This document shows positions 34,709-43,139 of a stretch of DNA of 64,000 nucleotides, in pieces. The stretch's first letter is position 1, and the number at the start of each line of letters is the position of its first letter. The position numbers were made by a program, and so were the translations under genes. The stretch covers positions 2,604,001 to 2,668,000 of the forward strand of contig NZ_CP029495.1 of assembly GCF_003325475.1 (NCBI RefSeq), read 5' to 3'. Origin of the DNA: Chromobacterium phragmitis (GTDB lineage: Bacteria > Pseudomonadota > Gammaproteobacteria > Burkholderiales > Chromobacteriaceae). The notes under the pieces are model-generated. The model ran no database searches. It was not told the origin of the DNA and worked only from the letters and a program-made list of their open reading frames with translations.

Positions 34709-34783
34709 TGGCGTCCCCACGGGGAATCGAACCCCGGCTACCGCCGTGAAAGGGCGGTGTTCTAACCGCTAAACTATAGGGAC
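34709..34783 (-). tRNA. tRNA-Glu (UUC anticodon)
   Basis: Seventy-five bases, anticodon TTC, encoded CCA; last gene of the minus-strand tRNA operon. Confidence 0.97.
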
Positions 34784-34786
34784 AGC

Positions 34787-34863
34787 TGGTGCACCCGGAG
34801 CGATTCGAACGCCCGACCCTCTGGTTCGTAGCCAGATACTCTATCCAACTGAGCTACGGGTGC
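34787..34863 (-). tRNA. tRNA-Arg (ACG anticodon)
   Basis: Seventy-seven bases, identical to the plus-strand tRNA-Arg, anticodon ACG, encoded CCA. Confidence 0.97.
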
Positions 34864-34868
34864 AGCTT

Positions 34869-34943
34869 TGGCGTCCCCACGGGGAATCGAACCCCGGCTA
34901 CCGCCGTGAAAGGGCGGTGTTCTAACCGCTAAACTATAGGGAC
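34869..34943 (-). tRNA. tRNA-Glu (UUC anticodon)
   Basis: Seventy-five bases, identical to the tRNA-Glu at 34709-34783; part of a tandem duplication of the Arg-Glu pair. Confidence 0.97.
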
Positions 34944-34952
34944 GCTGAGTTG

Positions 34953-35029
34953 TGGTGCACCCGGAGCGATTCGAACGCCCGACCCTCTGGTTCGTAGCCA
35001 GATACTCTATCCAACTGAGCTACGGGTGC
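34953..35029 (-). tRNA. tRNA-Arg (ACG anticodon)
   Basis: Seventy-seven bases, identical to the other two tRNA-Arg genes; first gene of the minus-strand tRNA operon Arg-Glu-Arg-Glu. Confidence 0.97.
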
Positions 35030-35066
35030 ACTGTTTCGCGAGACGCTGTGTCTTGCGAGAGGTCGA

Positions 35067-35095
35067 ATACTACAGATAGGCGTTTTGGCTGTCAA
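35067..35095 (-). promoter_or_regulatory. sigma-70 promoter of the minus-strand tRNA operon
   Basis: On the minus strand TTGACA (35095-35090), a 17-base spacer and TAGTAT (35072-35067) precede the first tRNA-Arg by 37 bases. Confidence 0.85.
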
Positions 35096-35219
35096 CACCT
35101 CATAGGCTTTTTTTTGCAAAGCCGGTAAACTCGACGGCTGTCCTTGTCGCGGCACGCCAACATTTTCAGACATTTGGCATGCTGGCCGCGAAGTTGCGAG
35201 ACATGAAAGCGAAGCGAGA

Positions 35220-35810
35220 TTGAATAACCTGTTTGCACAACCCTGCGCCATCGTCGACCTGGAAACCACCGGCGGCAACATCGCGCGAGACCGCATCACG
35301 GAAGTCGGCATGGTGCTGATAGATGGCGAGCGCGTCGAGCGTCTGTCCTGGTTGGTCAATCCGGGACAACCGATTCCCCCCTTCATTGAGAATATGACCG
35401 GCATCAGCAATGAAATGGCAGCCGCCGCGCCGCCGTTTTCGGCGCTGGCCGATGACTTGCTGTCCCGGTTGCAAGGGCGGCTCTTGCTGGCGCACAACGC
35501 CCGCTTCGATTACGGTTTCCTGAAAAACGAATTCCGCCGGCAGGGGCTGCGTTTCCAGGCGCGCGCGCTATGCACCGTCAAGCTGTCGCGCCGCCTGTAC
35601 CCGCAGCATTTCAAGCACAGCCTGGATAGCCTTATCGCCCGCCATGGCATTGCGATGCCGGAACGCCACCGCGCGCTGGCCGATGCCGAGGCGGTGTATC
35701 GCTTCATCCAGATCGCGAGCGCGGAGCTGGGCGAAGACAAGGTGGCGCATGAGGCGTCGCAGTTGCTGTCGCAGCCTGCCGAATTGTCCAGTCTCCCGGC
35801 TGATCTGTAG
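35220..35810 (+). CDS. DnaQ-like 3'-5' exonuclease part of a split exonuclease/GIY-YIG gene
   Basis: A 196-residue DEDDh exonuclease domain: CAIVDLETTGGNIARDRITEVG (Exo I, Asp-Glu), LAHNARFDYGFLKNEF (Exo II) and the HRALADAEAVYRF end (Exo III, His and Asp). It starts at a TTG behind GAAGCGAG. Reading ends at TAG 35808-35810, and the same frame continues without any other break into the GIY-YIG part encoded from 35817. In related betaproteobacteria I know such exonuclease and nuclease domains as one protein of about 460-480 residues, and the joined frame here would be 468. CAG to TAG is a single transition. The exonuclease half alone may still be active. Confidence 0.8.
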   Translation: MNNLFAQPCAIVDLETTGGNIARDRITEVGMVLIDGERVERLSWLVNPGQPIPPFIENMTGISNEMAAAAPPFSALADDLLSRLQGRLLLAHNARFDYGFLKNEFRRQGLRFQARALCTVKLSRRLYPQHFKHSLDSLIARHGIAMPERHRALADAEAVYRFIQIASAELGEDKVAHEASQLLSQPAELSSLPADL

Positions 35811-35816
35811 CAGCAG

Positions 35817-36626
35817 GTGGAGGACATGCCGGACTCGGCCGGCGTCTACGCGCTGTTCGGCGAGGACGGCAGAGCCTTGTATGTGGGGCGGGCGCCCAAT
35901 CTCTATCGCAAGACGCTGGGCCATTTCGCCGAGCGCAAGCCTGGGCAGAAAAGCCATGAGGCGCGGATAGACGAGCCGGTGGCGCGTGTGGAATGGCGGG
36001 AAAGCCTGGGCGATTTCGGCGGCCATTTGCTGGAGCTGCAATGGTTGAGCCGGCTGCAGCCGCTGCACAATCCGCGCGCGCGCATGATGGGCGAGGTATG
36101 TACCTTGCAGTTGCAAACTGGCGAGGATGGTTTCATGCGGGCGACACCGGTATCGGCGCGGGACATCGACTTCACCCGCACCGGCGACCTTTACGGCCTG
36201 TTCCGCCATGCGCGCGAGGCGCGCAAGGCGCTGGCGCAGATCGCGCTGGCGCAGGGCCTGTGCCAGTCGGTGCTGGGCGTCGAGCAGGTGACCAGCCGCA
36301 AGGGCCAGCCTTGCGCCGCGCATCAGATACGCCGCTGCCGGGGCGCCTGCGTGGGCGAGGAGGAAGCGGACAGCCATAATCGGCGTCTGAAGACCGCGTT
36401 GCAGCGGCTCAAAGTCAAGCCGTGGCCGTTCGAGGGCGCGGTGGCGGTGGCGGAGCATGACGAAGTGTGCGGCGACGTGGTCGAGCATCTGTTCGACCGC
36501 TGGTGCTATCTGGGCAGCCGCCGCAATGGCGGGGCGCTGGAAGGCGAGCCGGCGTTCGATCTCGACTATTACAAGTTGCTGGAAAGCGAACTGCGCAAGC
36601 CGGATCGGGAGGTGAGGGCGCTTTGA
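35817..36626 (+). CDS. GIY-YIG (UvrC/Cho-like) nuclease part of the split gene
   Basis: A 269-residue stretch in the same frame as the exonuclease, beginning GTG 35817 just after the amber codon. The GIY-YIG core reads AGVYALFGEDGRALYVGRAPNLYRK, with the later catalytic Glu region (HLLELQWLSRLQPLHNPR) and a Cys-bearing block C-AAHQIRRCRGACVGEE as in Cho/UvrC N-domains, which incise 3' of DNA lesions. Alternative explanations for the separation are true pseudogenisation, amber readthrough, reinitiation at the GTG, or a sequencing error. No ribosome-binding site is evident apart from purines around AGCAGGTGGAG. Confidence 0.7.
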   Translation: MEDMPDSAGVYALFGEDGRALYVGRAPNLYRKTLGHFAERKPGQKSHEARIDEPVARVEWRESLGDFGGHLLELQWLSRLQPLHNPRARMMGEVCTLQLQTGEDGFMRATPVSARDIDFTRTGDLYGLFRHAREARKALAQIALAQGLCQSVLGVEQVTSRKGQPCAAHQIRRCRGACVGEEEADSHNRRLKTALQRLKVKPWPFEGAVAVAEHDEVCGDVVEHLFDRWCYLGSRRNGGALEGEPAFDLDYYKLLESELRKPDREVRAL

Positions 36627-36639
36627 GCCGGAGAAGCGA

Positions 36640-36665
36640 AAAGGGCAAGCTCACGCTTGCCCGGA
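36640..36665 (-). terminator. terminator of the DUF2846 gene
   Basis: GGGCAAGC and GCTTGCCC form an 8-bp stem with a four-base loop; in the minus direction it is followed by TTTT. Plus-strand transcription meets no T tract here. Confidence 0.7.
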
Positions 36666-36679
36666 ATGCGGAGAAACGC

Positions 36680-37117
36680 TTAGAGCGGCGCGATCAGCGA
36701 CGATTCCTTGACGCCGTCCTGGCCGGTTTTCTCATCGACCTCCTGTACCTTGTTGCGAGCGTAGAGCACGCCCATCTTGACCTCTTGCCAGACGTAGTAG
36801 ATCTTGCCCGCTACGGTGTCTAGGGTCAGGCTGGAGTCATTTTCCGCTTGGCCCACGATGGTGTGCTTGCCGGCGGGAAGGTCTGTCATGATATAGCTCT
36901 TGGCGACGGTGCTGCCGGCGGGTTTGTTGTCGATCAACACGGGCATCTTGACGGCGGCACCCATATTTTCGTTGCGATAGATATAAACGCGGGATGCGTT
37001 AGCCGAGACTTTGAACTCTTTGGCGGAGGCATCCGCCTCTTGGGTGGCCATCGGAGTGGAGGCGCAGGCGCTCAAGCCGGCGACCAGTGCTGCTGCGATC
37101 AAAATACGCATGATCAT
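36680..37117 (-). CDS. DUF2846 lipoprotein
   Basis: A 145-residue lipoprotein: signal peptide with lipobox LSAC (Cys at residue 18), then a beta-rich DUF2846 domain with RVYIYRNENMGAAVKMPVLIDNK and SYIMTDLPAGKHTIVGQAEN. Function unknown. It would be sorted to the outer membrane if the residue after Cys (Ala) is read as in E. coli. ATG at 37117 and 37111 are both possible. It lies downstream of motC in the same direction, but a gap of 73 bases and no linked role suggest an independent gene. Confidence 0.85.
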   Translation of the reverse strand: MIMRILIAAALVAGLSACASTPMATQEADASAKEFKVSANASRVYIYRNENMGAAVKMPVLIDNKPAGSTVAKSYIMTDLPAGKHTIVGQAENDSSLTLDTVAGKIYYVWQEVKMGVLYARNKVQEVDEKTGQDGVKESSLIAPL

Positions 37118-37190
37118 TTTCTGCTGGTTGATGAAGCGGAGTATGATAATGGTGAGTTGTAAATTTGTGTAAAGTTTGTCGTGGCGTTAA

Positions 37191-37940
37191 TTATTCGTGC
37201 ATCGCCAGGAAGCCGCGAAGCCGGCTTTCGATGATGCGCGGGTTCTCGCCGTTGGCGATGGCCACCACGCCTTCCACCACCAGCTCCTTCATCGCGATTT
37301 CCGAGGCCACCAGGTGCTTGAGCTTGTTGCCCATCGGCAGAAAGAACAAGTTGGCCGAGCCCACGCCGTAGACGGTGGCGACGAAGGCCACCGCGATGCC
37401 GCCGCCCAGCTTGGACGGGTCGGACAGGTTCTCCATCACGTGGATCAGGCCCAGCACCGCGCCCAGAATGCCCATGGTCGGCGCGTAGCCGCCGGCCGAC
37501 TCCCAGATGCGGGCTGACTGTTTGCGGGCATGCTCGAACATGCTGATTTCCACCTCCATCACCGCGCGCAGCGTATCCGGCTCGGTGCCGTCCACCAGCA
37601 TCTGCAGCGCCTTCTTGGTGAAGGGGTCGCGCTGGGCGGCGATCATGCCCTCCAGCGCCAAGAGGCCGCCCTTGCGCGAGGTCTGGCTCCAGTTGACCAC
37701 CTCGCGGATCATCTTTTCATGATCGAAGTTGGGCGGGCGGAAAATCCAGCGCAGCATGCGCAGGCCGGCCATGAATTGCTTGGGCGTGCTTTGCAGCATC
37801 ACCGCGCTGGTGGTGCCGCCGATGACGATCATGAAGGCGGTCAGCTGCATCAGCGAACCGATATTGCCCCCTTCGATGGCCTGGCCGGCGATGATGGCGG
37901 TCAAACCCATGACGATGGCGATGAGACTGATCTTGTCCAC
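37191..37940 (-). CDS. motC: flagellar motor stator protein MotC (MotA/PomA family)
   Basis: A 249-residue four-helix stator subunit of the ion channel driving the flagellar motor. N-terminal helices (MDKISLIAIVMGLTAIIAGQ), the cytoplasmic loop with charged residues that contact FliG, and the two last helices APTMGILGAVLGLIHVMENL and GIAVAFVATVYGVGSANLFFLP are typical; the size fits the shorter MotC/PomA branch rather than enteric MotA. It follows fliA in the flh operon, as motC does in Pseudomonas, but its partner motD/motB is not next to it. Confidence 0.9.
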   Translation of the reverse strand: MDKISLIAIVMGLTAIIAGQAIEGGNIGSLMQLTAFMIVIGGTTSAVMLQSTPKQFMAGLRMLRWIFRPPNFDHEKMIREVVNWSQTSRKGGLLALEGMIAAQRDPFTKKALQMLVDGTEPDTLRAVMEVEISMFEHARKQSARIWESAGGYAPTMGILGAVLGLIHVMENLSDPSKLGGGIAVAFVATVYGVGSANLFFLPMGNKLKHLVASEIAMKELVVEGVVAIANGENPRIIESRLRGFLAMHE

Positions 37941-37996
37941 AAGAAGGTTCCGTTATCGAGCTGGTCTGAGGTCCGGCGTTCATGCCGGACCTTCCC

Positions 37997-38743
37997 TTAC
38001 AGCCAGTCTTTCAATTTGGCGCGCAGCCGGGCGATGGCCTGGCTGTGCAGCTGGCAGACGCGGGACTCGGTGACGCCGAGCACCGCGCCGATTTCCTTCA
38101 GATTCAGTTCCTGTTCGTAGTACAGTGCCATCACCAGTTGGTCGCGCTCGGGCAGAAACTTGATCGCGCTGACCAGGTGCCGGCGGAAATTGTCGTCGGA
38201 CAGCGCGGCCAGTGGATCGGGCGAGTCTTCATCGGCGACGTTGGCCACCGGATTGTGGCTGCCCTCGTCGTCGCCGGTGCTGAAATCTTCGAAATGCAGC
38301 AGCGTGGTGCCCTTGCAGTCGCCGAGCATATCCTGGTACTGCTCCAGCTCCAGCCCCATTTCCGCGGCGATTTCCGACTCCAGCGGCGCGTGCCCTAGCT
38401 GCTGCTCCAGCTTGGAGATGGCTTCCTCGATCTGGCGCGAATTGCGGCGCGCTTGGCGCGGCAGCCAGTCTTCGCGCCGAAGCTCGTCCAGCATCGCGCC
38501 GCGTATGCGCTGGCTGGCGAAGGTTTCAAATTGCACGCCCTGGGCCGGGTCGAACTGGCGCGCGGCCTCGATCAGGCCGATCATGCCGACCTGGACCAGG
38601 TCTCCCAGCTCCACCGACGCCGGCAGCCGCGCGATCATGATGCCGGCGAGCTTGCGCACCAGCGGCGTATAGGCTTCCACGTCTATCTCGACGCTGGGGG
38701 CCGCTGTTGCATAGCCCGATCGGCGGAAGGACGGAAAGGTCAT
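37997..38743 (-). CDS. fliA: flagellar sigma-28 factor FliA
   Basis: A 248-residue sigma factor for late flagellar genes. Region 2 (YTPLVRKLAGIMIARLPASV, GMIGLIEAARQFDPAQGVQF, FASQRIRGAMLDELRREDW) and region 4 (FLPERDQLVMALYYEQELNL then GVTESRVCQLHSQAIARLR) are complete. ATG 38743 overlaps the flhG stop (ATGA). Its anti-sigma factor FlgM is encoded at 15.5 kb behind a FliA-like promoter. Confidence 0.95.
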   Translation of the reverse strand: MTFPSFRRSGYATAAPSVEIDVEAYTPLVRKLAGIMIARLPASVELGDLVQVGMIGLIEAARQFDPAQGVQFETFASQRIRGAMLDELRREDWLPRQARRNSRQIEEAISKLEQQLGHAPLESEIAAEMGLELEQYQDMLGDCKGTTLLHFEDFSTGDDEGSHNPVANVADEDSPDPLAALSDDNFRRHLVSAIKFLPERDQLVMALYYEQELNLKEIGAVLGVTESRVCQLHSQAIARLRAKLKDWL

Positions 38744-39618
38744 AAGGGTTTGGCTCCATCCGCCTCGGCCCAATCGCGCGAGGCGGCAATCAGCAGGTCC
38801 ATGTATCCGGTGCTGTCGCGCGCGCTTTCCGGCGCGTCCCATTGCAACAGTACCGCAGACAGTTGCGAGAAGGCCATCGCCGCCTCGCTGTCGGGAAATG
38901 CTTCCATCAGCGGCCGGCGTAGCGTCTGGCTGCGGCGCACCGCATTGTCGTGCGGCACGAAGCCGACCCAGCGCAGGGACACGGTCAGGAACTCGCTGGT
39001 GACCGCCGACAGCCGGGTGAACAGTTCGTGCGCTTCCTCCAGGTGGCGCGCGCGGTTGACCAGCACGTTGAAGCGCTGGCGGCCGTAACGGCTGGCCAAG
39101 CGCTTGATATTAGCGTAGGCGGTGGTCAGCGAGTCGGCATCCGGTGTTAATACCAAAATCAGATTATCCGCCACGCTGGCGGGGATGGGATCGCGCGTCG
39201 GAGCCGGCGCGTCGACCAGCAAGGCCGACGCGTCGCGCTCCAGCGCGCCGAATTCGCTGCCCAAGCGCAACCATAGCTGGGTGGAGAATAGCGCGCGCTG
39301 CTCCGGTTGCGCATAGAGATTGATCAACTGAACGCCTTGCCGCGACACTACCATCATTTCGTCCAACCCGCCGACGCTGACGACCTGGCTTTCCAGCGTG
39401 GCGGTGGCGGGCACGCCAAGGCGCCGGGTTTGCACCTGGCCCAGGCAGCAGTCCACCACGGTGGGGCGCAAGCCGGCGTAGGCAAGACCGAGCGAGAGCT
39501 CGGTCACCACGGTGCTGGCGCCTGAGTGCGGCGAGCCGATGAAGGCGAAGCTTGGCGCGCGCTGCTGCTGGGCGGCGATGCGGCGGAGACTGGCGGCCTG
39601 ATCCTGCATTTCGTTCAT
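38740..39618 (-). CDS. flhG: FlhG/FleN-like MinD-family protein with a degenerate P-loop
   Basis: A 292-residue protein in the flhF-fliA position of FlhG/FleN, which limits flagellar number and can repress the master regulator. The MinD fold is visible (AYAGLRPTVVDCCLGQ, LILVLTPDADSLTTAYANIKRL, RFNVLVNRARHLEEAHELF), but the Walker A segment reads FIGSPHSGASTVV instead of a KGGxGKT/S form: both signature lysines are missing. ATP-driven dimerisation may therefore be lost or altered. ATG 39618 overlaps the flhF stop; ATG 39624 is an alternative. Confidence 0.85.
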   Translation of the reverse strand: MNEMQDQAASLRRIAAQQQRAPSFAFIGSPHSGASTVVTELSLGLAYAGLRPTVVDCCLGQVQTRRLGVPATATLESQVVSVGGLDEMMVVSRQGVQLINLYAQPEQRALFSTQLWLRLGSEFGALERDASALLVDAPAPTRDPIPASVADNLILVLTPDADSLTTAYANIKRLASRYGRQRFNVLVNRARHLEEAHELFTRLSAVTSEFLTVSLRWVGFVPHDNAVRRSQTLRRPLMEAFPDSEAAMAFSQLSAVLLQWDAPESARDSTGYMDLLIAASRDWAEADGAKPL

Positions 39619-41042
39619 AGCCATCCGGCCTGCGCCGCCTGCATGATGGGCATCTCGTCGGTCTGCAGCGAGAATGGCGAGGCGATCTGCTGCGCGCGCA
39701 TCGCGCGGTCGATCAGGAAGGCGGCGTTGGCCGCGTGCAGGTCTTCCGGCACGCGCTGGCCGTTGGTGATGTAATAAAGCTTGAGCCGGTTGCGGATGAT
39801 CACGTCCAGGCTGGGGCCCTGGGCCACCGCTTCGTCTATCTTGGACAGGATGCAGCCGGCGAGGCCGTCGCCGCGGTAGCGCTTCACCACGTCTTCCAGC
39901 GTGTGGCCGTCGGTGTTGGCGGCCAGCAGCAGCAGCCGCTCGATCGGGCGGCCGGCGGTGCGCAGCATGTCTATCTGCGCCAGCACGCGGGCGTCGCGCT
40001 GGCCCATGCCCACGGTGTCGATGAATACGATGTGGCGGTTGGACAAGTCGGCCAGCGTCAGTTGCAAGTCGCCCTCGTTCTGGATCGAGAACACCGGCAC
40101 ACCCAGAATCTTGCCATAGATGCGCAGCTGGTCCTGAGCGCCGATCCGATAGCTGTCGGTGGTGATCAGCGCCACGTGCTGGGCGCCGAAGCGCATCGTC
40201 GCGCGGGCGGCCAGCTTGGCCACGGTGGTGGTCTTGCCGACGCCGGTGGGGCCCACCAGCGCGAAAATGCCGCCGCGGTCCATCACCTCGCGGTCCGCGT
40301 CCGCGCATTTGAGGTTGTGCGCCAGCGCCGACCGCGCCCATTTCACCGCGACTTCGGCCTGGTACTGCGCCGGCATCTTTTCTATCAACTGACGGATCAG
40401 CTGGGCGGAGAAGCCCATCGCCAGCAGGTGTTTGAACAGCTCCAGCCGGTTGGGCGCCTTGCCCTCCATGTCAGACCAGGCGAAGCTGGCCAGCTGGCTC
40501 TGCAGCAGGCTTCTGAGCAGCTTGATCTCATCGCCGATCTGCTTGAGCTCCTGGGCCATTTGCTCCGGCTCCTCGCCGTTGGCGTGGGCCGCCGGGGACT
40601 CCGGCGCCGATGGGCGCGGGGCGGAGCGGGGCGGGGCCGCCGGCGCGGGTTGCGGGGCGGCGGCTGGAGGCGTGAAGACCGGCTCGATGCGCGGCGGCGC
40701 GGTTTCCAGCCGAGGCGGGGCGGGGCTTTCCAGTGGCTCCACCGGCATGGCGTAAGTGCGCGCGATGGCGCGGTTGACCGCGCTGCCGTTGGACTGGGGA
40801 ATGGGCGCGGGTTGCTGCGGCGGGCGGCTGGCCGGCGGCGCGTTGCGCGGCGGATGCTTGCTCGAGGAGGGGGACAGCGTGCTGGCCAGGTTGGCGACGT
40901 CCGCGTCGGCCACCGCCATGATTTCCACGCCGCCGCCCATGGTGGGGCGATTGGACAAGATGAGGGCGTCGGCCCCCAGTTCTTCGCGAACTTGCCGCAG
41001 CGCGTCTCGAGTGGTTTTCCCGAAGAACTTTTTTACTACCAT
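39615..41042 (-). CDS. flhF: flagellar biosynthesis GTPase FlhF
   Basis: A 475-residue SRP-type GTPase that places the flagellum, usually at the pole. N-terminal B domain (MVVKKFFGKTTRDALRQVREELGADALIL), a Pro-rich linker of about 100 residues, a helical N domain, and the G domain with Walker A LVGPTGVGKTTTVAKLAA, ITTDSYRIGAQDQLRIY and IDTVGMGQRD. It lies seven bases after flhA and overlaps flhG by four. Presence of FlhF with FlhG suggests polar flagellation. Confidence 0.95.
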   Translation of the reverse strand: MVVKKFFGKTTRDALRQVREELGADALILSNRPTMGGGVEIMAVADADVANLASTLSPSSSKHPPRNAPPASRPPQQPAPIPQSNGSAVNRAIARTYAMPVEPLESPAPPRLETAPPRIEPVFTPPAAAPQPAPAAPPRSAPRPSAPESPAAHANGEEPEQMAQELKQIGDEIKLLRSLLQSQLASFAWSDMEGKAPNRLELFKHLLAMGFSAQLIRQLIEKMPAQYQAEVAVKWARSALAHNLKCADADREVMDRGGIFALVGPTGVGKTTTVAKLAARATMRFGAQHVALITTDSYRIGAQDQLRIYGKILGVPVFSIQNEGDLQLTLADLSNRHIVFIDTVGMGQRDARVLAQIDMLRTAGRPIERLLLLAANTDGHTLEDVVKRYRGDGLAGCILSKIDEAVAQGPSLDVIIRNRLKLYYITNGQRVPEDLHAANAAFLIDRAMRAQQIASPFSLQTDEMPIMQAAQAGWL

Positions 41043-41048
41043 TGTCGA

Positions 41049-43133
41049 TTAGCCTTTGCTACCGCCGATTACCGCAATTATACGAATGGATTTATTATCC
41101 GGAATCTCATTATGCGAAATCACACGCAGCTGCGGCAATGCCCGGCGCAGAAAACGCGCCAGCAGCGGCCGCAGTCCGGGCGGCGTCAGCAGCACCGGAT
41201 TGTATCCCTGGATTTCCACTTGCTCTGTCTGCTGCGCCGCGCTGGACAGCAGGTTTTCCGCGAGGCCGGGCTCGAGCCCGCCTCCTGCCTTGGACTGCAC
41301 CGCCTGCATCAGCACGCTTTCCAGCTGCGGCTCCAGCGTCATCAAGGGCAGCTCCGCCTCGCCGGGGAACAGCTGCTGGACGATCACCCGCGACAGCGCG
41401 GTGCGCACCGCGCTGGTGAGCTCGTCGATGTCCTGGTTCTGCGGGACGTGGTCGGCCAGCGTTTCCACGATGGTGCGGAAGTCGCGGATGTGAATCCCTT
41501 CCGACAATAGCTGCTGCAGCACCTTCTGCAAAATGCCCAGCGGCACCACCTTGGGCACCAGGTCTTCGATCAGCTTGGGCGACTCCTTGGCCTGATGGTC
41601 TATCAAGGCCTGGACCTCTTCGCGGCCCAGCAGTTCCGCCGCATGCGTTTGCAGCAGGTTGGAAATGTGAGTGGCCACCACGGTGCTGGCGTCCACCACG
41701 GTGTAGCCCAGGCTTTGCGCCTCTTCGCGCTTGCCGGCGTCTATCCACACCGCCGGCAGGCCGAAGGCGGGGTCGGTGGTGGCGGCGCCGGCGATCTCCT
41801 TGCTGACCATGCCGGGGTTGATGGCCAGGAACTGGCCGATGAAGGCCTCGCCCTTGCCCAGCTCCACGCCCTTGAGCAGGATGCGGTAAGCGTTGGGCTT
41901 GATTTCCAGATTGTCGCGGATGTGCACCGGCGGCACCAGGAAGCCCAGGTCTTGGGCGATCTTCTTGCGAATGCCGCGGATGCGGCGCAGCAGTTCGCCA
42001 TCCTGGCTGCGGTCCACCAGCGGAATGAGCCGGTAGCCGACCTCCATGCCCAGCTGGTCGACGTGCTGCACGTCGTGCCAGCCCACTTCCGCGGCCTGCT
42101 GTTCCGGTTGGGCGGCGGGTTGAGCGGCGGCTTGCTGCTCTTGGACTTGCTGCTGACGCTTGCGTTTTTCCATGGAACGGGCCAGCGCCAGCAGGCCGCC
42201 TGCGATCAGCAGGAAGGAGAAGTGGGGCATGTTGGGGATCAGGCCTATCATGCCGATCACAGCCGAGGTGATGTACAGCACCTGCGGCTTGGTGAACAGC
42301 TGGCCCAGGAACTGCTCCGACATGTCCTGATCAGTGCCGACGCGCGTCACCACGATGCCGGCGGCGGTAGAGATGATCAGCGCCGGAATCTGCGCCACCA
42401 AGCCGTCGCCGATGCTGAGCAGGGTGTAGGTTTCCGCCGCCTGGCCTACCGGGAGGTCGTGCTGGACCACGCCGACGATCAGGCCGCCGATCACGTTGAT
42501 CAGGATGATCAGGATGCCGGCCATCGCGTCGCCGCGCACATATTTGGAGGCGCCATCCATCGCGCCGAAGAAGTTGGCTTCTTCAGCGATGGTGGCGCGG
42601 CGTTTGCGGGCGTCGTCCTCGCCGATCAGGCCGGCGTTGAGGTCGGCGTCGATCGCCATCTGTTTGCCCGGCATGGCGTCCAGGGTGAAGCGGGCGGATA
42701 CTTCGGCGATCCGGCCGGCGCCTTTGGTGATCACCACGAAGTTGATGATGGTGATGATGATGAACACCACGATGCCGATGGCGACGTTGCCGCCCACCAG
42801 GAAGTGGGAGAACGATTCGATCACTTTGCCGGCGGCATCCGGGCCGGTATGGCCTTCCAGCAGCACTACCCGGCTGGAGGCGACGTTCAGGGACAGCCGC
42901 AGCATGGTGGTGATCAGCAGCACGGACGGGAAGGACGAGAAGTCCAGCGGCTTTCGCACATTGATGCCGACCAGCAGCACGATCACCGACACCGCGATGT
43001 TGAAGGTGAAAAAGATGTCCAGCAGCACCGGCGGCAAAGGCAGCACCATCATCGCCAGGATCAGGATGATGAGCACCGGCCCGGCGAGCTGGGAGATCTT
43101 CAGGCGCTTGAGGATTTGGAGGATGGCGTCCAT
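41049..43133 (-). CDS. flhA: flagellar export apparatus protein FlhA
   Basis: A 694-residue component of the flagellar type III export gate. About eight N-terminal membrane helices (to residue about 330) hold the FHIPEP-like block LLITTMLRLSLNVASSRVVL and VGFVV-type FVIITIINFVVITKGAGRIAEV; a large cytoplasmic export domain follows and ends PQLRVISHNEIPDNKSIRII. Located between flhB and flhF, with seven and six bases to its neighbours. Confidence 0.96.
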   Translation of the reverse strand: MDAILQILKRLKISQLAGPVLIILILAMMVLPLPPVLLDIFFTFNIAVSVIVLLVGINVRKPLDFSSFPSVLLITTMLRLSLNVASSRVVLLEGHTGPDAAGKVIESFSHFLVGGNVAIGIVVFIIITIINFVVITKGAGRIAEVSARFTLDAMPGKQMAIDADLNAGLIGEDDARKRRATIAEEANFFGAMDGASKYVRGDAMAGILIILINVIGGLIVGVVQHDLPVGQAAETYTLLSIGDGLVAQIPALIISTAAGIVVTRVGTDQDMSEQFLGQLFTKPQVLYITSAVIGMIGLIPNMPHFSFLLIAGGLLALARSMEKRKRQQQVQEQQAAAQPAAQPEQQAAEVGWHDVQHVDQLGMEVGYRLIPLVDRSQDGELLRRIRGIRKKIAQDLGFLVPPVHIRDNLEIKPNAYRILLKGVELGKGEAFIGQFLAINPGMVSKEIAGAATTDPAFGLPAVWIDAGKREEAQSLGYTVVDASTVVATHISNLLQTHAAELLGREEVQALIDHQAKESPKLIEDLVPKVVPLGILQKVLQQLLSEGIHIRDFRTIVETLADHVPQNQDIDELTSAVRTALSRVIVQQLFPGEAELPLMTLEPQLESVLMQAVQSKAGGGLEPGLAENLLSSAAQQTEQVEIQGYNPVLLTPPGLRPLLARFLRRALPQLRVISHNEIPDNKSIRIIAVIGGSKG

Positions 43134-43139
43134 GCTGGC

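Larger units (their letters stand above)
34038..34863. repeat. large inverted repeat formed by tRNA-Arg, tRNA-Glu and terminator
   Basis: The left arm 34038-34236 (Arg, Glu, terminator) and right arm 34667-34863 (terminator, Glu, Arg on the minus strand) are inverted copies, nearly identical except for one base in tRNA-Glu, the short Arg-Glu spacer and the last bases of the terminator. The G/T-skewed spacer is the loop. Recombination between the arms would invert the spacer. Confidence 0.9.

Noticed and set aside
34709..35029. tRNA-adjacent genomic island or att site
   Set aside because: No integrase, no direct repeat of a tRNA 3' end and no foreign genes follow the tRNAs.
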